Assembly: GCF_041224595.1 (NCBI RefSeq)
Contig: NZ_JBGFGN010000151.1
Coordinates: forward strand, 93,842 to 157,841
DNA length: 64,000 bases
Direction: 5' to 3'
Source: Donghicola sp041224595
Lineage (GTDB): Bacteria > Pseudomonadota > Alphaproteobacteria > Rhodobacterales > Rhodobacteraceae
Positions 46,846 to 56,410 of this stretch are shown here, one piece after another (within the stretch, counting starts at the first letter, position 1; the number at the start of each line of letters is the position of its first letter). The translations under genes were made by a program, and so were the position numbers. The notes beneath the pieces are model-generated. The model ran no database searches, was not told the origin of the DNA, and worked only from the letters and a program-made list of their open reading frames with translations.

Positions 46846-48767
46846 GACGCAGTGAACGGGATACCAGCCTGAGCCATCGACGCATTACACGGCGTGGCTT
46901 GATCGTGGGCGGCCTTCAGGTCAGCTTTATCGCGCTGCTGGCCGCGCGCATGCGGCATATGCAAGTCAATCAGGCCGAAGAATTCCGTCTGCTGGCCGAA
47001 GAGAACCGGATCAAGGTCCGTCTGCTGCCCCCTGCCCGCGGCCTGATCATGGACCGCGAAGGCACTCCGATCGCCACCAATGAACCCAGCTACCGGATCG
47101 TGATCGTTCCCGAAGATGCAGGCGACGTCGAAGAGGTTCTAAGCCGCCTATCGCAGATCATCGAACTTAGCGAAGATGAACTGAACCGCGCCCGCCAAGA
47201 GATGGAGCGGACGCGTTCCGCCCCCTTCTTGCCCGTCACAATTGCAGACCGCGTCAGCTGGGATGCAATTTCCAAGGTCGCTGTAAACGCCCCCGCCCTG
47301 CCCGGCATCACGCCCGAGGTTGGGCTGTCGCGCAAATACCCGTTGGGCGGCGATTTCGCCCATGTGGTAGGCTATGTCGGCCCCGTTTCGGACTACGACC
47401 TGTCCAAGATCGAAGAGCCTGATCAGCTCTTGCGTATCCCGCGGTTCCAGATCGGAAAGGTCGGCGTCGAAGCCAAGATGGAGGACATGCTGCGTGGCTC
47501 AGCCGGTGCCAAGCAGGAAGAAGTCAACGCAGCGGGCCGCGTCATGCGCGAGCTCGACCGCCGCGAGGGAATCGCCGGCGCAAACCTGCAGCTGACCATT
47601 GACCACAAACTTCAGGGCTACATCCAAGCCCGTCTCGGCAGCGAGAGCGCCAGCGCCGTGGTGATGGACGTCGAAACGGGCGATATCCTGTCCATTGCAT
47701 CAGCGCCTAGCTTCGACCCGAACCTTTTTGTTCGCGGCATTTCGGTAGCGGACTACTCGATCTTGCGGGACAACGATCATCGCCCCTTGGCCTCGAAAAC
47801 CGTGCAGGATGCCTATCCGCCAGGATCGACCTTCAAGATGGTGACCGCTCTGGCCGGACTGGAAGCGGGGGCCATTACCTCGAACGACACGGCCTACTGC
47901 CCCGGCCATTTCGAGGTCGGCGGGCGCCGTTTCCACTGCTGGAAGCGTGGCGGGCACGGCTCGATGGACCTGATTTCGTCCCTGCGTCACAGCTGCGACG
48001 TCTACTATTACGACCTCGCCCTGAAAGTCGGCATCGAAAAGATCGCCGAAACGGCCCGCAAACTGGGACTGGGAGAGCGGTTCGACGTGCCCATGTCCGC
48101 AGTTGCCGAAGGTTTAACCCCAGACAAACAGTGGAAGCTGGAAGCGCGCGGCGCAGAATGGCTCATCGGTGACACGGTAAACGCCAGCATCGGTCAGGGT
48201 TTTGTTCTGACGACCCCGCTGCAACTTGCGGTGATGACGTCTCGGATCGCGACAGGCCGCAGGATCATGCCGCGCCTGATCAAGTCCGTCGACGGCAAAC
48301 CGACAGAGCCCGAAGGCGGCGAAGATCTGGGTCTGAACGAAGATTACCTGCGCCAAGTCCGTCGCGGCATGTTTGCCGTGGTCAATAACCGACGAGGCAC
48401 GGCCTATCGGTCCCGCATCGCGGACGAAGCAAACCGGATGGCGGGCAAGACCGGCACCGCGCAGGTCAGCAACCGTGTTGTCCGCAATGACGAAGTCCCG
48501 TGGGAAGAGCGGGACCATGCCTTGTTCGTGTCGTTCGCGCCCTATGAGCGGCCCAAAATCGCCGTGGCGGTTGTGGTTGAACATGGCGGCGGCGGCTCTT
48601 CGGTTGCGGCCCCTATTGCGCGCGACATCACGCTCGAGGCCCTATTCCGCGGACCGCCCCCACCCGAGGCGTATCCCGCAAGCGATCGCGAAAAGAAGAT
48701 GGAAGAGCGCCAAGAGATTGAGGAACGGCTCAATGCCCTCGGGTCCGAAGGCAGCACACGCGCATGA
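46842..48767 (+). CDS. mrdA: Penicillin-binding protein 2 (peptidoglycan D,D-transpeptidase)
   Basis: The 641-residue class B PBP cross-links peptidoglycan in the elongasome. After an N-terminal membrane anchor (GLIVGGLQVSFIALLAARM) comes the dimerisation domain (ARGLIMDREGTPIATN), then the transpeptidase with the active serine S329 in PPGSTFKM, the SCD motif in RHSCDVYYYD, and KTG in MAGKTGTAQ. The C-terminus has a charged tail (EKKMEERQEIEERL). It overlaps mreD and rodA by four bases each. Confidence 0.96.
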   Translation: MRRSERDTSLSHRRITRRGLIVGGLQVSFIALLAARMRHMQVNQAEEFRLLAEENRIKVRLLPPARGLIMDREGTPIATNEPSYRIVIVPEDAGDVEEVLSRLSQIIELSEDELNRARQEMERTRSAPFLPVTIADRVSWDAISKVAVNAPALPGITPEVGLSRKYPLGGDFAHVVGYVGPVSDYDLSKIEEPDQLLRIPRFQIGKVGVEAKMEDMLRGSAGAKQEEVNAAGRVMRELDRREGIAGANLQLTIDHKLQGYIQARLGSESASAVVMDVETGDILSIASAPSFDPNLFVRGISVADYSILRDNDHRPLASKTVQDAYPPGSTFKMVTALAGLEAGAITSNDTAYCPGHFEVGGRRFHCWKRGGHGSMDLISSLRHSCDVYYYDLALKVGIEKIAETARKLGLGERFDVPMSAVAEGLTPDKQWKLEARGAEWLIGDTVNASIGQGFVLTTPLQLAVMTSRIATGRRIMPRLIKSVDGKPTEPEGGEDLGLNEDYLRQVRRGMFAVVNNRRGTAYRSRIADEANRMAGKTGTAQVSNRVVRNDEVPWEERDHALFVSFAPYERPKIAVAVVVEHGGGGSSVAAPIARDITLEALFRGPPPPEAYPASDREKKMEERQEIEERLNALGSEGSTRA

Positions 48768-49903
48768 GTTACCTCGAGTATAATGTCAAATACGTGCCTT
48801 CGGGCGCACGCAAGATCCTCTATTTAAACTGGCCCCTGATCCTGCTGATCACTGCTGCGGCCTCTGCGGGCTTTCTGATGCTGTACTCCGTTGCTGGGGG
48901 CTCTTTGCGACCCTACGCGTGGGCGCAGATGATCCGTTTCGGCATGGGCATGTTCGCGATGTTCGTTATTGCGATGGTCCCAATCTGGTTCTGGCGCAAT
49001 GTCTCGGCTGTGGCTTACGGGATCTCGATCGTACTGCTGCTGGTGGTCGAACTGTTTGGCACGGTCGGCATGGGGGCGCAGCGTTGGATCGATATCGGAT
49101 TCATGCGGCTGCAGCCGTCCGAGTTGACCAAGATCACAGTGGTCATGCTGTTGGCGGCCTATTACGACTGGCTGCCCGTGACCAAGACGTCGCGGCCCCT
49201 GTGGGTCTTTATCCCCGTCATGCTGATCATGATCCCGGTTGCATTGGTTCTAAAGCAGCCAGACCTTGGGACGGCTTTGCTGCTGATGATCGGTGGCGGC
49301 GCAGTGATGTTTATGGCCGGTGTCCATTGGGCCTATTTCGGCGTGGTTATGGCGTCTGGGGCAGGGCTGATTGCCGCTGTTTTCAACAGCCGTGGCACCC
49401 CGTGGCAGCTGATCAAGGACTACCAGTTCCGCCGCATCGACACCTTCCTAGACCCCTCCAGCGATCCGTTGGGCGCGGGATATCACATCACCCAGTCTAA
49501 GATCGCGCTCGGATCTGGTGGATGGACGGGCAAAGGATTTATGCAAGGCACCCAGACCCGTCTGAACTTCCTGCCCGAAAAGCATACGGACTTTATCTTT
49601 ACCACGCTGGCCGAAGAATTCGGGTTCATTGGCGGGGTGTCATTGCTGACGATCTACGGTTTGATCATCGTGTTTTGCATTGCAACAGCGCTCAGCAATC
49701 GGGACCGCTATGCATCGCTGCTGACGCTAGGGATCGCCATGACATTCTTCCTGTTTTTTGCAGTAAATATGTCGATGGTCATGGGCTTGGCGCCCGTTGT
49801 GGGCGTACCGTTGCCGCTGGTTAGCTATGGCGGCTCGGCGATGCTGGTCTTGCTCGTGGCCTTTGGCCTTGTTCAGAGCGCTCATGTCCACAAACAGAGG
49901 TAA
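48764..49903 (+). CDS. rodA: Rod-shape-determining protein RodA (SEDS glycosyltransferase)
   Basis: The 379-residue polytopic protein belongs to the SEDS family, which polymerises lipid II together with PBP2. It has about ten hydrophobic segments; RWIDIGFMRLQPSELTKI near residue 100 and KHTDFIFTTLAEEFGFIGG near 275 contain the conserved residues, and VPLPLVSYGGSAM lies near the C-terminus. The gene overlaps mrdA and ends three bases before the next gene. Confidence 0.96.
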   Translation: MSYLEYNVKYVPSGARKILYLNWPLILLITAAASAGFLMLYSVAGGSLRPYAWAQMIRFGMGMFAMFVIAMVPIWFWRNVSAVAYGISIVLLLVVELFGTVGMGAQRWIDIGFMRLQPSELTKITVVMLLAAYYDWLPVTKTSRPLWVFIPVMLIMIPVALVLKQPDLGTALLLMIGGGAVMFMAGVHWAYFGVVMASGAGLIAAVFNSRGTPWQLIKDYQFRRIDTFLDPSSDPLGAGYHITQSKIALGSGGWTGKGFMQGTQTRLNFLPEKHTDFIFTTLAEEFGFIGGVSLLTIYGLIIVFCIATALSNRDRYASLLTLGIAMTFFLFFAVNMSMVMGLAPVVGVPLPLVSYGGSAMLVLLVAFGLVQSAHVHKQR

Positions 49904-49906
49904 CCG

Positions 49907-50836
49907 ATGATCAACGTCCAACTCGCCGCGCCCGCTGAATACTGGGCCGAATATGAGGCCCCACTGACCAAAGCGTTGAAAGCGGCAGGGGTGGATGCGG
50001 ATCTTTCTATGGATCATGCGCCCGAGGATGTGGATTACATCGTTTACGCCCCCCATCCCGAGATGCAGGATTTCACGCCTTTTAAGCGCTGCAAGGCGGT
50101 TTTGAGCCTGTGGGCCGGTGTGGAAAAGATTGTGGGGAATCAAACACTCACGATGCCCTTGACCCGCATGGTGGACCCTGGATTGAAAAAGGGCATGGTC
50201 GAGTTTGTGACCGGCCATGTGCTGCGCTACCACCTGGGGATGGACCAGCACATTCTGGTGCAAGACGGTGTCTGGCGCCACAAGGCGCCTCCCTTGGCAC
50301 AGGATCGCAAGGTGACCATTCTGGGACTTGGCGAACTGGGCCGCAGCTGCGCTGAGATGCTGGTCCAGCTCGGATTTCAGGTGCGCGGATGGGGACGCAG
50401 CCCGCGCGAGCTTGCTGGTGTCGCATGTTTCAGTGGTGCCGATGGAATGAAAGCCGCACTAGATGGGGCAGAGATCATCGTCTTGCTACTGCCAGACACG
50501 CCCGAAACCGAGAATATCTTGGATTCAGAGGCTATGTCATGGCTGGCCCATGGGGCATCGATCCTGAACCCCGGCCGAGGACCCTTGATAGATGACGACG
50601 CGCTTTTGACTGCGTTGGACAGTGGGCAGGTGGCGCATGCAACGCTTGACGTTTTCCGCGTAGAGCCTTTGCCTGCAGATCATCCCTTTTGGGCGCATCC
50701 GAATGTGACGGTGACGCCTCACATCGCGTCGGAAACCCGAGCGGACACTGCGTCCAAAGTGGTTGCCGAGAATATCCGCCGAGCCGAGGCAGGCGAGCCA
50801 TTGCTTTATCTGGTTGATCGGGCGGCTGGGTACTAA
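49907..50836 (+). CDS. Glyoxylate/hydroxypyruvate reductase, GhrA type
   Basis: The 309-residue 2-hydroxyacid dehydrogenase has a Rossmann motif TILGLGELGRSCAEML, the substrate arginine in NPGRGPLIDDDAL, a glutamate in DVFRVEPLP and the histidine in TPHIASETRA. Layout and length fit GhrA, which reduces glyoxylate or hydroxypyruvate with NADPH. It sits three bases after rodA and is probably transcribed with the cell-wall operon, although its function is unrelated. The repeat at 50838 follows its stop codon. Confidence 0.9.
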   Translation: MINVQLAAPAEYWAEYEAPLTKALKAAGVDADLSMDHAPEDVDYIVYAPHPEMQDFTPFKRCKAVLSLWAGVEKIVGNQTLTMPLTRMVDPGLKKGMVEFVTGHVLRYHLGMDQHILVQDGVWRHKAPPLAQDRKVTILGLGELGRSCAEMLVQLGFQVRGWGRSPRELAGVACFSGADGMKAALDGAEIIVLLLPDTPETENILDSEAMSWLAHGASILNPGRGPLIDDDALLTALDSGQVAHATLDVFRVEPLPADHPFWAHPNVTVTPHIASETRADTASKVVAENIRRAEAGEPLLYLVDRAAGY

Positions 50837-50837
50837 A

Positions 50838-50901
50838 GGGGGCGCTGCCCCCTCTTGGCCGTTGGCCAATTCACCCTAGGGGTATTTTTCCCAAGAAAGA
50901 G
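50838..50901. repeat. Dispersed intergenic repeat, copy 2 (long form)
   Basis: This is the reverse complement of the copy at 8890-8953 with only a few differences, and again sits between two convergent genes. It starts with the palindrome GGGGGCGCTGCCCCC directly after the GhrA-type gene's stop and ends with the GTATTTTTCCCAAGAAAGAG core just before the sulfotransferase stop. Confidence 0.85.
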
Positions 50902-50902
50902 T

Positions 50903-51463
50903 TTAAGGCGAAGGGTAGCCGAGATCAGCGAAATCGCGGGCGTAGAAAGCACAAAGTTGATCCAGCAGCGGGCCAGTGATGTGCTGCTCCCAAGTGCTGT
51001 GTTCACTGCGATTGGCGTGGGGCACGCCGTCGAGCGCGAGGCCAACTTTGTTCGCGAGGCGCGCGATTTCGGCATCGTAATTTTCAAAACGGTAGAGGTC
51101 GTCCGCCTCTGTCAGACAATAGAACCTGTGCGTCTGCTGGATCGTGTGATGGCGAATGATTTCGGGTTTGGTCCGGCGGGTGCCCGTGTGGTCGATCGTG
51201 ACGTTCATCGTGATCGCGGCGAAGTCTTCGATCGTGCCTTTGAAACCGCGGTGCTGGTTGAAATAGGAATAGGCCGAGACGAAGCGGTCGAGCGGGTGCC
51301 GGACAAACGCGAACTTGTAGAGGTTGCGCCATTCGGGGCGCATTTCACCAAAAGAGCGGCCAGAGAAGCGACCGTCCCACAAGTGCCGGCGGATCGTTGT
51401 GCCGCCGGTCTTGTGGATGTGGATGATGACACAGTCCGGATTATGGAGCCGGAAGTTGGCCAT
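50903..51463 (-). CDS. Sulfotransferase family protein
   Basis: The 186-residue protein has the PAPS-binding P-loop HIHKTGGTTIRRHLW near residue 15 and the 3'-phosphate motif FVRHPLDRFVSAYSYFNQ near residue 53, as in Golgi-type carbohydrate sulfotransferases (Sulfotransfer_2). It should transfer sulfate from PAPS to a hydroxyl on a sugar or small molecule. It follows kdsA by eight bases, as the last gene of the KDO operon, which suggests a surface glycan as acceptor. It is short for the family but complete by motif. Confidence 0.87.
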   Translation of the reverse strand: MANFRLHNPDCVIIHIHKTGGTTIRRHLWDGRFSGRSFGEMRPEWRNLYKFAFVRHPLDRFVSAYSYFNQHRGFKGTIEDFAAITMNVTIDHTGTRRTKPEIIRHHTIQQTHRFYCLTEADDLYRFENYDAEIARLANKVGLALDGVPHANRSEHSTWEQHITGPLLDQLCAFYARDFADLGYPSP

Positions 51464-51471
51464 GCCTTGGG

Positions 51472-52290
51472 TCAGCCCTTGGTCAGGTCATCGTAGGCCT
51501 TGAGGCGTTTCAAGAGGGCCGTCATCTCTGCCAGCGGGACCATGTTGGGGCCGTCCGAGGGGGCGTTGTCGGGATCCTGGTGGGTTTCGATGAAGACCGC
51601 GGCAGTGCCCACCGCCAGCGCCGCGCGGGCCAGGGGTTCGACGAATTCACGCTGACCGCCGGTCGAGGTCCCTTTGGAGCCCGGCATCTGGACCGAGTGG
51701 GTGGCGTCGAACACGGTTGGGTAGCCCGTTTCGGCCATGATCGGCAATGCGCGCATGTCGGACACCAGCTGGCCGTAGCCGAATGTGGTGCCACGCTCAC
51801 AGAGCATGATGTTCTGGTTGCCGGTGCTTTCGATCTTCTTGACCGCGTTGCCCATGTCCCAAGGGGCAAGGAACTGGCCCTTTTTCACGTTCAGCGCTTT
51901 GCCGGTTTCACCGGCGGCGAGCAGCAGGTCGGTCTGGCGGCACAGGAACGCTGGGATTTGCAGGATGTCACAGACCTCGGCGGCTTTGGCGCAGTGCCAC
52001 GGTTCGTGGACGTCGGTGATGGTGGGGACGCCGAATTCCTCGCTGATGGTGTTCAGAACCTCTAGGCCCTTTTCCATCCCAAGGCCGCGTTCACCGGACA
52101 GGGAGCTGCGGTTCGCCTTGTCATAGCTGGCCTTGAAGACCCACTGGATGCCCGAGGCCGCGCAGGCTTCGGCGATGCCGGTGGCCATCATGCGCGCGTG
52201 CTCCAGGCTTTCGAGCTGGCAGGGACCTGCGATCAGGACGAAGGGCAGGTTTTGGGCGATCTTGATGTCGCGGACGGTGACAGTTTTCAT
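51472..52290 (-). CDS. kdsA: 3-Deoxy-8-phosphooctulonate synthase (KDO-8-P synthase)
   Basis: The 272-residue enzyme condenses arabinose 5-phosphate with phosphoenolpyruvate. It shows FVLIAGPCQLESLEHA at the N-terminus, FKASYDKANRSS, FGVPTITDVHEPWHC and FDATHSVQMPGSKG. The NRSS residue in the metal region suggests a metal-independent form where Asn replaces the metal-binding cysteine, as in E. coli. It overlaps kdsB by four bases. Confidence 0.96.
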   Translation of the reverse strand: MKTVTVRDIKIAQNLPFVLIAGPCQLESLEHARMMATGIAEACAASGIQWVFKASYDKANRSSLSGERGLGMEKGLEVLNTISEEFGVPTITDVHEPWHCAKAAEVCDILQIPAFLCRQTDLLLAAGETGKALNVKKGQFLAPWDMGNAVKKIESTGNQNIMLCERGTTFGYGQLVSDMRALPIMAETGYPTVFDATHSVQMPGSKGTSTGGQREFVEPLARAALAVGTAAVFIETHQDPDNAPSDGPNMVPLAEMTALLKRLKAYDDLTKG

Positions 52291-53087
52291 TCGGTGCCTT
52301 CCTTTTTCAGCACAGATTCAATGCGTTCCACATCGACGGGGTTGTTCAGTTCCCAGAATACGCGGCCACGGCCTTCGACCTGTACACAGGCAACAGACTG
52401 GCCGTTCTCGAGGAAGCGCAACTGCTCCAGCCCTTCGAGCTTTTCCAGCGTGCCTTCGGGCCATGACGTATAGGCTTTCAGGGCGGCGGGACGGTAGGCG
52501 TAGACGCCAACATGGTGGAACACAGGGGTGTTGTCGTGGGTCGCGGGATCCTCGCCAGTGTAGGGCACGACCTCTTTGGAGAAGTAGAGCGCGTGGCCGT
52601 GGGTGTTGAACACGGCGGTGGTGCCGCCCACGCGGCGGGCGCGGCGGTCTTCGCGGAAGTTATTCAAGGTCTCGGCGTCGCAGCGCAGGACGGGGGTGGC
52701 GACAGGCAGATCGGGGTCAGCCTTCATCGCGTCGATCAGGGCGGTCAGAAACCAGACGGGGGTCAAGGGCGCGTCGCCCTGCAGGTTGACCACCAGATCG
52801 GTGTCTTCGGGCAGTTGGGCGACCGCTTCGGCGCAGCGCTCGGTGCCGTTCTTGGCGAATTCCGAAGTCATCAGAACGTCGGCGCCGAACGCTTTGGCCG
52901 CGTTGGCGATCCGGTCGTCGTCCGTGCAGACATAGACCGCATCAACGTCGGGGGTAGCCTGCGCCACTTCCCAAGAACGCTGGATCAAGGACTTCGCGAT
53001 GCCAGTCGCGCCATGCAATTGAACCAGCGGTTTACCCGGATAGCGGGTCGAGGCGTAACGGGCGGGGATCAGGATAACAGTGCTCAT
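52287..53087 (-). CDS. kdsB: 3-Deoxy-manno-octulosonate cytidylyltransferase (CMP-KDO synthetase)
   Basis: The 266-residue nucleotidyltransferase activates KDO with CTP for transfer to lipid A. Typical features are VILIPARYASTRYPGKPL at the N-terminus, VNLQGDAPL (metal aspartate) and HVGVYAYRPAALKAY. Both ends overlap neighbouring kds genes by four bases, which points to translational coupling. Confidence 0.96.
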   Translation of the reverse strand: MSTVILIPARYASTRYPGKPLVQLHGATGIAKSLIQRSWEVAQATPDVDAVYVCTDDDRIANAAKAFGADVLMTSEFAKNGTERCAEAVAQLPEDTDLVVNLQGDAPLTPVWFLTALIDAMKADPDLPVATPVLRCDAETLNNFREDRRARRVGGTTAVFNTHGHALYFSKEVVPYTGEDPATHDNTPVFHHVGVYAYRPAALKAYTSWPEGTLEKLEGLEQLRFLENGQSVACVQVEGRGRVFWELNNPVDVERIESVLKKEGTE

Positions 53088-54040
53088 GCAACACCTGCGC
53101 GCAAACAGTCGTGGATGTGGATAATGCCCCGCAGCACACCCTCTTCGGTGGTGACGCAGAGGGTTGTGATCTTGTTGTCGTTCATGATCCCAAGCGCCTC
53201 GGAGGCGAGGGCAGTCTCGCGGATCGTGCGGGGGCCACGGGTGGCGACCTGACCGGCAGTTTTTTCCATCAGGCCATCAAGGTTCCGGCGCAAGTCGCCG
53301 TCGGTGATGATGCCGTTCAGCTTGCCGGTCTCGGTTAGGGCGACGATGCCAAGGCCCTTGGCCGACATTTGCACCAGCGCGTCGCCCATAGTGGTTTCTT
53401 CGTCCACGAGCGGCAGCTCGTCGCCTTTGTGCATCAGGGCCGCAACAGGCAGAAGCTGCGCGCCAAGGCTTCCACCGGGGTGGAACGCCAAAAAGTTCTC
53501 TTTCTCGAAGCCACGAATGCGCATCAGGGCAACCGCGACCGCGTCCCCCAGCGCCATGGTCAGCGTGGTCGAAGTGGTCGGCGCCATGCCGATCGCGCAG
53601 GCCTCGGGGGCATTGGGCAGTTGCAACAAGTAGTCCGACTGCTGCGCCAAGGTGCTGTCCGCGTTCTTGGTGATCGCGACCATCTTGATCCCGAAGCGGC
53701 GGGTGTGGGCGATGATGTCGGCCAGTTCCTTGGTCTCGCCGGAGTTCGAAATCAGGATCACCACGTCGCTCTTGGTGATCATCCCCAGATCGCCGTGGCT
53801 GGCCTCGCCTGGGTGCACAAACTGCGCGGGGGTGCCGGTGCTGGCAAAGGTTGCTGCCATTTTCGCGCCCACATGGCCGGATTTGCCCATGCCCGACACA
53901 ATAACGCGTCCCGTGCTTGCCTGAATCAGGCGCACCACAGCGGGGATCTGTGCAGGGGGCGCGTCTGCCATGAGAGCCAGCGCATCAAGCTCTGCCTTCA
54001 AGACATCCTGCGCGAATTGCGAGATTTCGTTCTCTGTCAT
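53084..54040 (-). CDS. kdsD: Arabinose-5-phosphate isomerase
   Basis: The 318-residue enzyme makes arabinose 5-phosphate from ribulose 5-phosphate for KDO synthesis. An N-terminal SIS sugar-isomerase domain (VIVSGMGKSGHVGAKMAATFASTGTP, HPGEASHGDLGMI, ILISNSGETKEL) is followed by two CBS domains (MHKGDELPLVDEETTMGDAL, IRETALASEALGIMND) that may bind a nucleotide regulator. It is the first gene of kdsD-kdsB-kdsA-sulfotransferase. Confidence 0.95.
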   Translation of the reverse strand: MTENEISQFAQDVLKAELDALALMADAPPAQIPAVVRLIQASTGRVIVSGMGKSGHVGAKMAATFASTGTPAQFVHPGEASHGDLGMITKSDVVILISNSGETKELADIIAHTRRFGIKMVAITKNADSTLAQQSDYLLQLPNAPEACAIGMAPTTSTTLTMALGDAVAVALMRIRGFEKENFLAFHPGGSLGAQLLPVAALMHKGDELPLVDEETTMGDALVQMSAKGLGIVALTETGKLNGIITDGDLRRNLDGLMEKTAGQVATRGPRTIRETALASEALGIMNDNKITTLCVTTEEGVLRGIIHIHDCLRAGVA

Positions 54041-54214
54041 TTTGACTGTCTATCCCGATATCGTCTAAGGCTCATCCACTAACAGCAATTCTGATCCAGC
54101 AAAATGCTTTTCCCCAAATCCTGTAGGCGCTTTGTCTCTGGCCAATGAACAACGATTGGACGGAACGCGCGGCACAGGTTAGTGTCAGGACGGCATGGGC
54201 CAAGGGGCGGGGCA

Positions 54215-56410
54215 GTGCGGATTGGAACAAGCATTTCATGGACGATCACAGTGGTTAAAGTACTGACAGGCAAGACACTCTGCGGCACGTGGCGGCATCT
54301 GAAGGGATCGGTTGCACTGTGCTGTCTGTGCGCTGCAAGTAGCGCAATCGCGGCAGATTCCTCTTCGGAAACGAACTACACGATCTGGGGCACACCGGGC
54401 CTGATCACCTTGCCCGACGCCCACCTCGCGCCGAACGGTGAAGCGACCTCTACTTTCACGTTCATGGAAGGGACGGGTGCTGCCGCGTTGACCTTCCAGT
54501 TCTCGGACCGGATCAGCGCGACCTTCCGCTACGCAGGCGTCGATGGCGCAATCAACCCGTTCCAAGGCCAAGACACCTACTTCGACCGTAGCTTTGATTT
54601 GCGGTATCGCATCTTTGACGAGACGGCCTATTTGCCCTCGGTTGCGATCGGTCTTCAGGATTTTGCGGGCACGGGCCTGTATTCCGGCGAATATTTGGTT
54701 GCGACCAAAACCATTGCTCCCGGCTTCTCGCTCACCGGGGGCATCGGGTTCGGACGTCTGGGGAGCTATGATCCGATCACGACAATCGGTGACCGTCCAA
54801 CCCGCCTGATTTCGGAAACCGGCACCGGATCATTCGTTTTCGAAGGACGGGGCGGAACGTTCAACGTCGACAACTACTTCAAAGGCGACGTCGCGCCATT
54901 TGCTGGTCTGAGCTGGGACATCAATGACAAATGGCGCTTGGTGGCGGAATACTCCAGCGATGCATTCGACGCCGAAGAGGCTGCGGGTTTCCACGAGAAC
55001 AAGTCTCCGCTGAATTTCTCTTTGAGCTACGATCTGGGGGGTGACAGCAGTCTGTCGCTCTTTGCCCTGAACGGAGACAAGTTCGGGGTGCAGGCGAGTT
55101 TCCGTCTTAATCCGCGCAAAAGCCCCAATCCCACAGGGACCGAGAATGCGCCCCTTCCTGTGCGTGTTCGCGCGCCCGGAGAGGCCGACTTGCTTGGCTG
55201 GACAGAGATGGGCGATGCCGCGCTGCCGACCATTCGCGGGAACTTGCAAAAGCAACTTGACCGCGATGGCCTAGAGATTAAGGGTTTGGAAGTTTCAGCG
55301 CGTGAGGCAACGCTCCTGCTCGAGAACAGCAAGTACGATGCAGAACCTCAGGCGATTGGACGGGCAGCCCGCGCAATGGCGAGCCAGCTTCCTTATTCGA
55401 TCGAAACGTTCCACATCATTCCCGTGTCAAACGGCTTGGGCGCATCTCGGATCACCTTCCAGCGCACCGACCTTGAGAATATGCAGTTCACCACGGTGAA
55501 CGCTATTCGCGAACGTATGGTCGTCGATGACGCTGCCGGAAAGATGCCCGATTTTGATCAGGATCTATATCCCAGCTTCGACTACCAGATCGCGCCCTAC
55601 TATCAGACAGGCTACTTTGACGTGCACCGGCCCCTCCGCGCGGATTTCGGCGTGCGGTTCCGCAGCACACTGAACCTGAATGAAAACTTCAAGATCGCCG
55701 GATCAGCCACCTATCGCTTCTTCGGAGACATCGCCGAGTCAGCTCCGGATTACGGGGGCAAGGTACCGCCAGTCCGGACGTTGGGACCACTGTACTACGA
55801 CGATCCGTTCGGCATTGAGTCGCTGGCGCTGTACTATCAGGCCCATCCTTTCCGGAATATTTATGTCAGTGGACGCGCGGGTCTGTTGGAGAACATGTAC
55901 GGCGGTGTCTCGGGTGAAGTTCTTTGGAAGCCAGTGGACAGCCCATTGGCCCTTGGTGTCGAAGTGTCGCGCGTGAGACAGCGTGAATTTGATCGCCGCT
56001 TCGATTTCCGTGACTATGAAGTCACGACCGGTCACGCATCGGCATATTATGACTTTGGAAACGGCTATTTCGGACGCCTCGACGTGGGTCAGTACCTAGC
56101 TGGCGACAAGGGCGCGACCGTCACACTCCTGCGTACCTTCGACAATGGTTGGACCTTTGGGGCCTTTGCAACCCAGACAGACATGTCCGCCGAAGACTTT
56201 GGCGAAGGCAGCTTTGACAAAGGAATCATGTTTACGATGCCGCTCAGCTACATCTTGCAGAGCCCCCGTCGCGCAACCTTTACCGAGGTCATCAGACCAC
56301 TCCAGCGGAACGGCGGGGCGCGACTGAGCGTCAGGAACAGATTGTATGGCGGATTGGCCGAATACCATCGCCCCTCTCTGGATCAAGAGTACGGGAGGTT
56401 CTGGCGATGA
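54215..56410 (+). CDS. YjbH-type exopolysaccharide outer-membrane protein
   Basis: The product of about 731 residues has a long signal peptide (cleavage probably after SAIAA) and a mature part with repeated amphipathic beta strands and aromatic ends, as in outer-membrane barrels. NYTIWGTPGLITLPDAHLAPNG near the start is the YjbH signature. YjbH/GfcD proteins are needed for production or export of a surface polysaccharide. A GTG start at 54215 with AAGGGG upstream is preferred; GTG 54182 and 54251 are alternatives. It overlaps the YjbF gene by four bases. Confidence 0.87.
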   Translation: MRIGTSISWTITVVKVLTGKTLCGTWRHLKGSVALCCLCAASSAIAADSSSETNYTIWGTPGLITLPDAHLAPNGEATSTFTFMEGTGAAALTFQFSDRISATFRYAGVDGAINPFQGQDTYFDRSFDLRYRIFDETAYLPSVAIGLQDFAGTGLYSGEYLVATKTIAPGFSLTGGIGFGRLGSYDPITTIGDRPTRLISETGTGSFVFEGRGGTFNVDNYFKGDVAPFAGLSWDINDKWRLVAEYSSDAFDAEEAAGFHENKSPLNFSLSYDLGGDSSLSLFALNGDKFGVQASFRLNPRKSPNPTGTENAPLPVRVRAPGEADLLGWTEMGDAALPTIRGNLQKQLDRDGLEIKGLEVSAREATLLLENSKYDAEPQAIGRAARAMASQLPYSIETFHIIPVSNGLGASRITFQRTDLENMQFTTVNAIRERMVVDDAAGKMPDFDQDLYPSFDYQIAPYYQTGYFDVHRPLRADFGVRFRSTLNLNENFKIAGSATYRFFGDIAESAPDYGGKVPPVRTLGPLYYDDPFGIESLALYYQAHPFRNIYVSGRAGLLENMYGGVSGEVLWKPVDSPLALGVEVSRVRQREFDRRFDFRDYEVTTGHASAYYDFGNGYFGRLDVGQYLAGDKGATVTLLRTFDNGWTFGAFATQTDMSAEDFGEGSFDKGIMFTMPLSYILQSPRRATFTEVIRPLQRNGGARLSVRNRLYGGLAEYHRPSLDQEYGRFWR

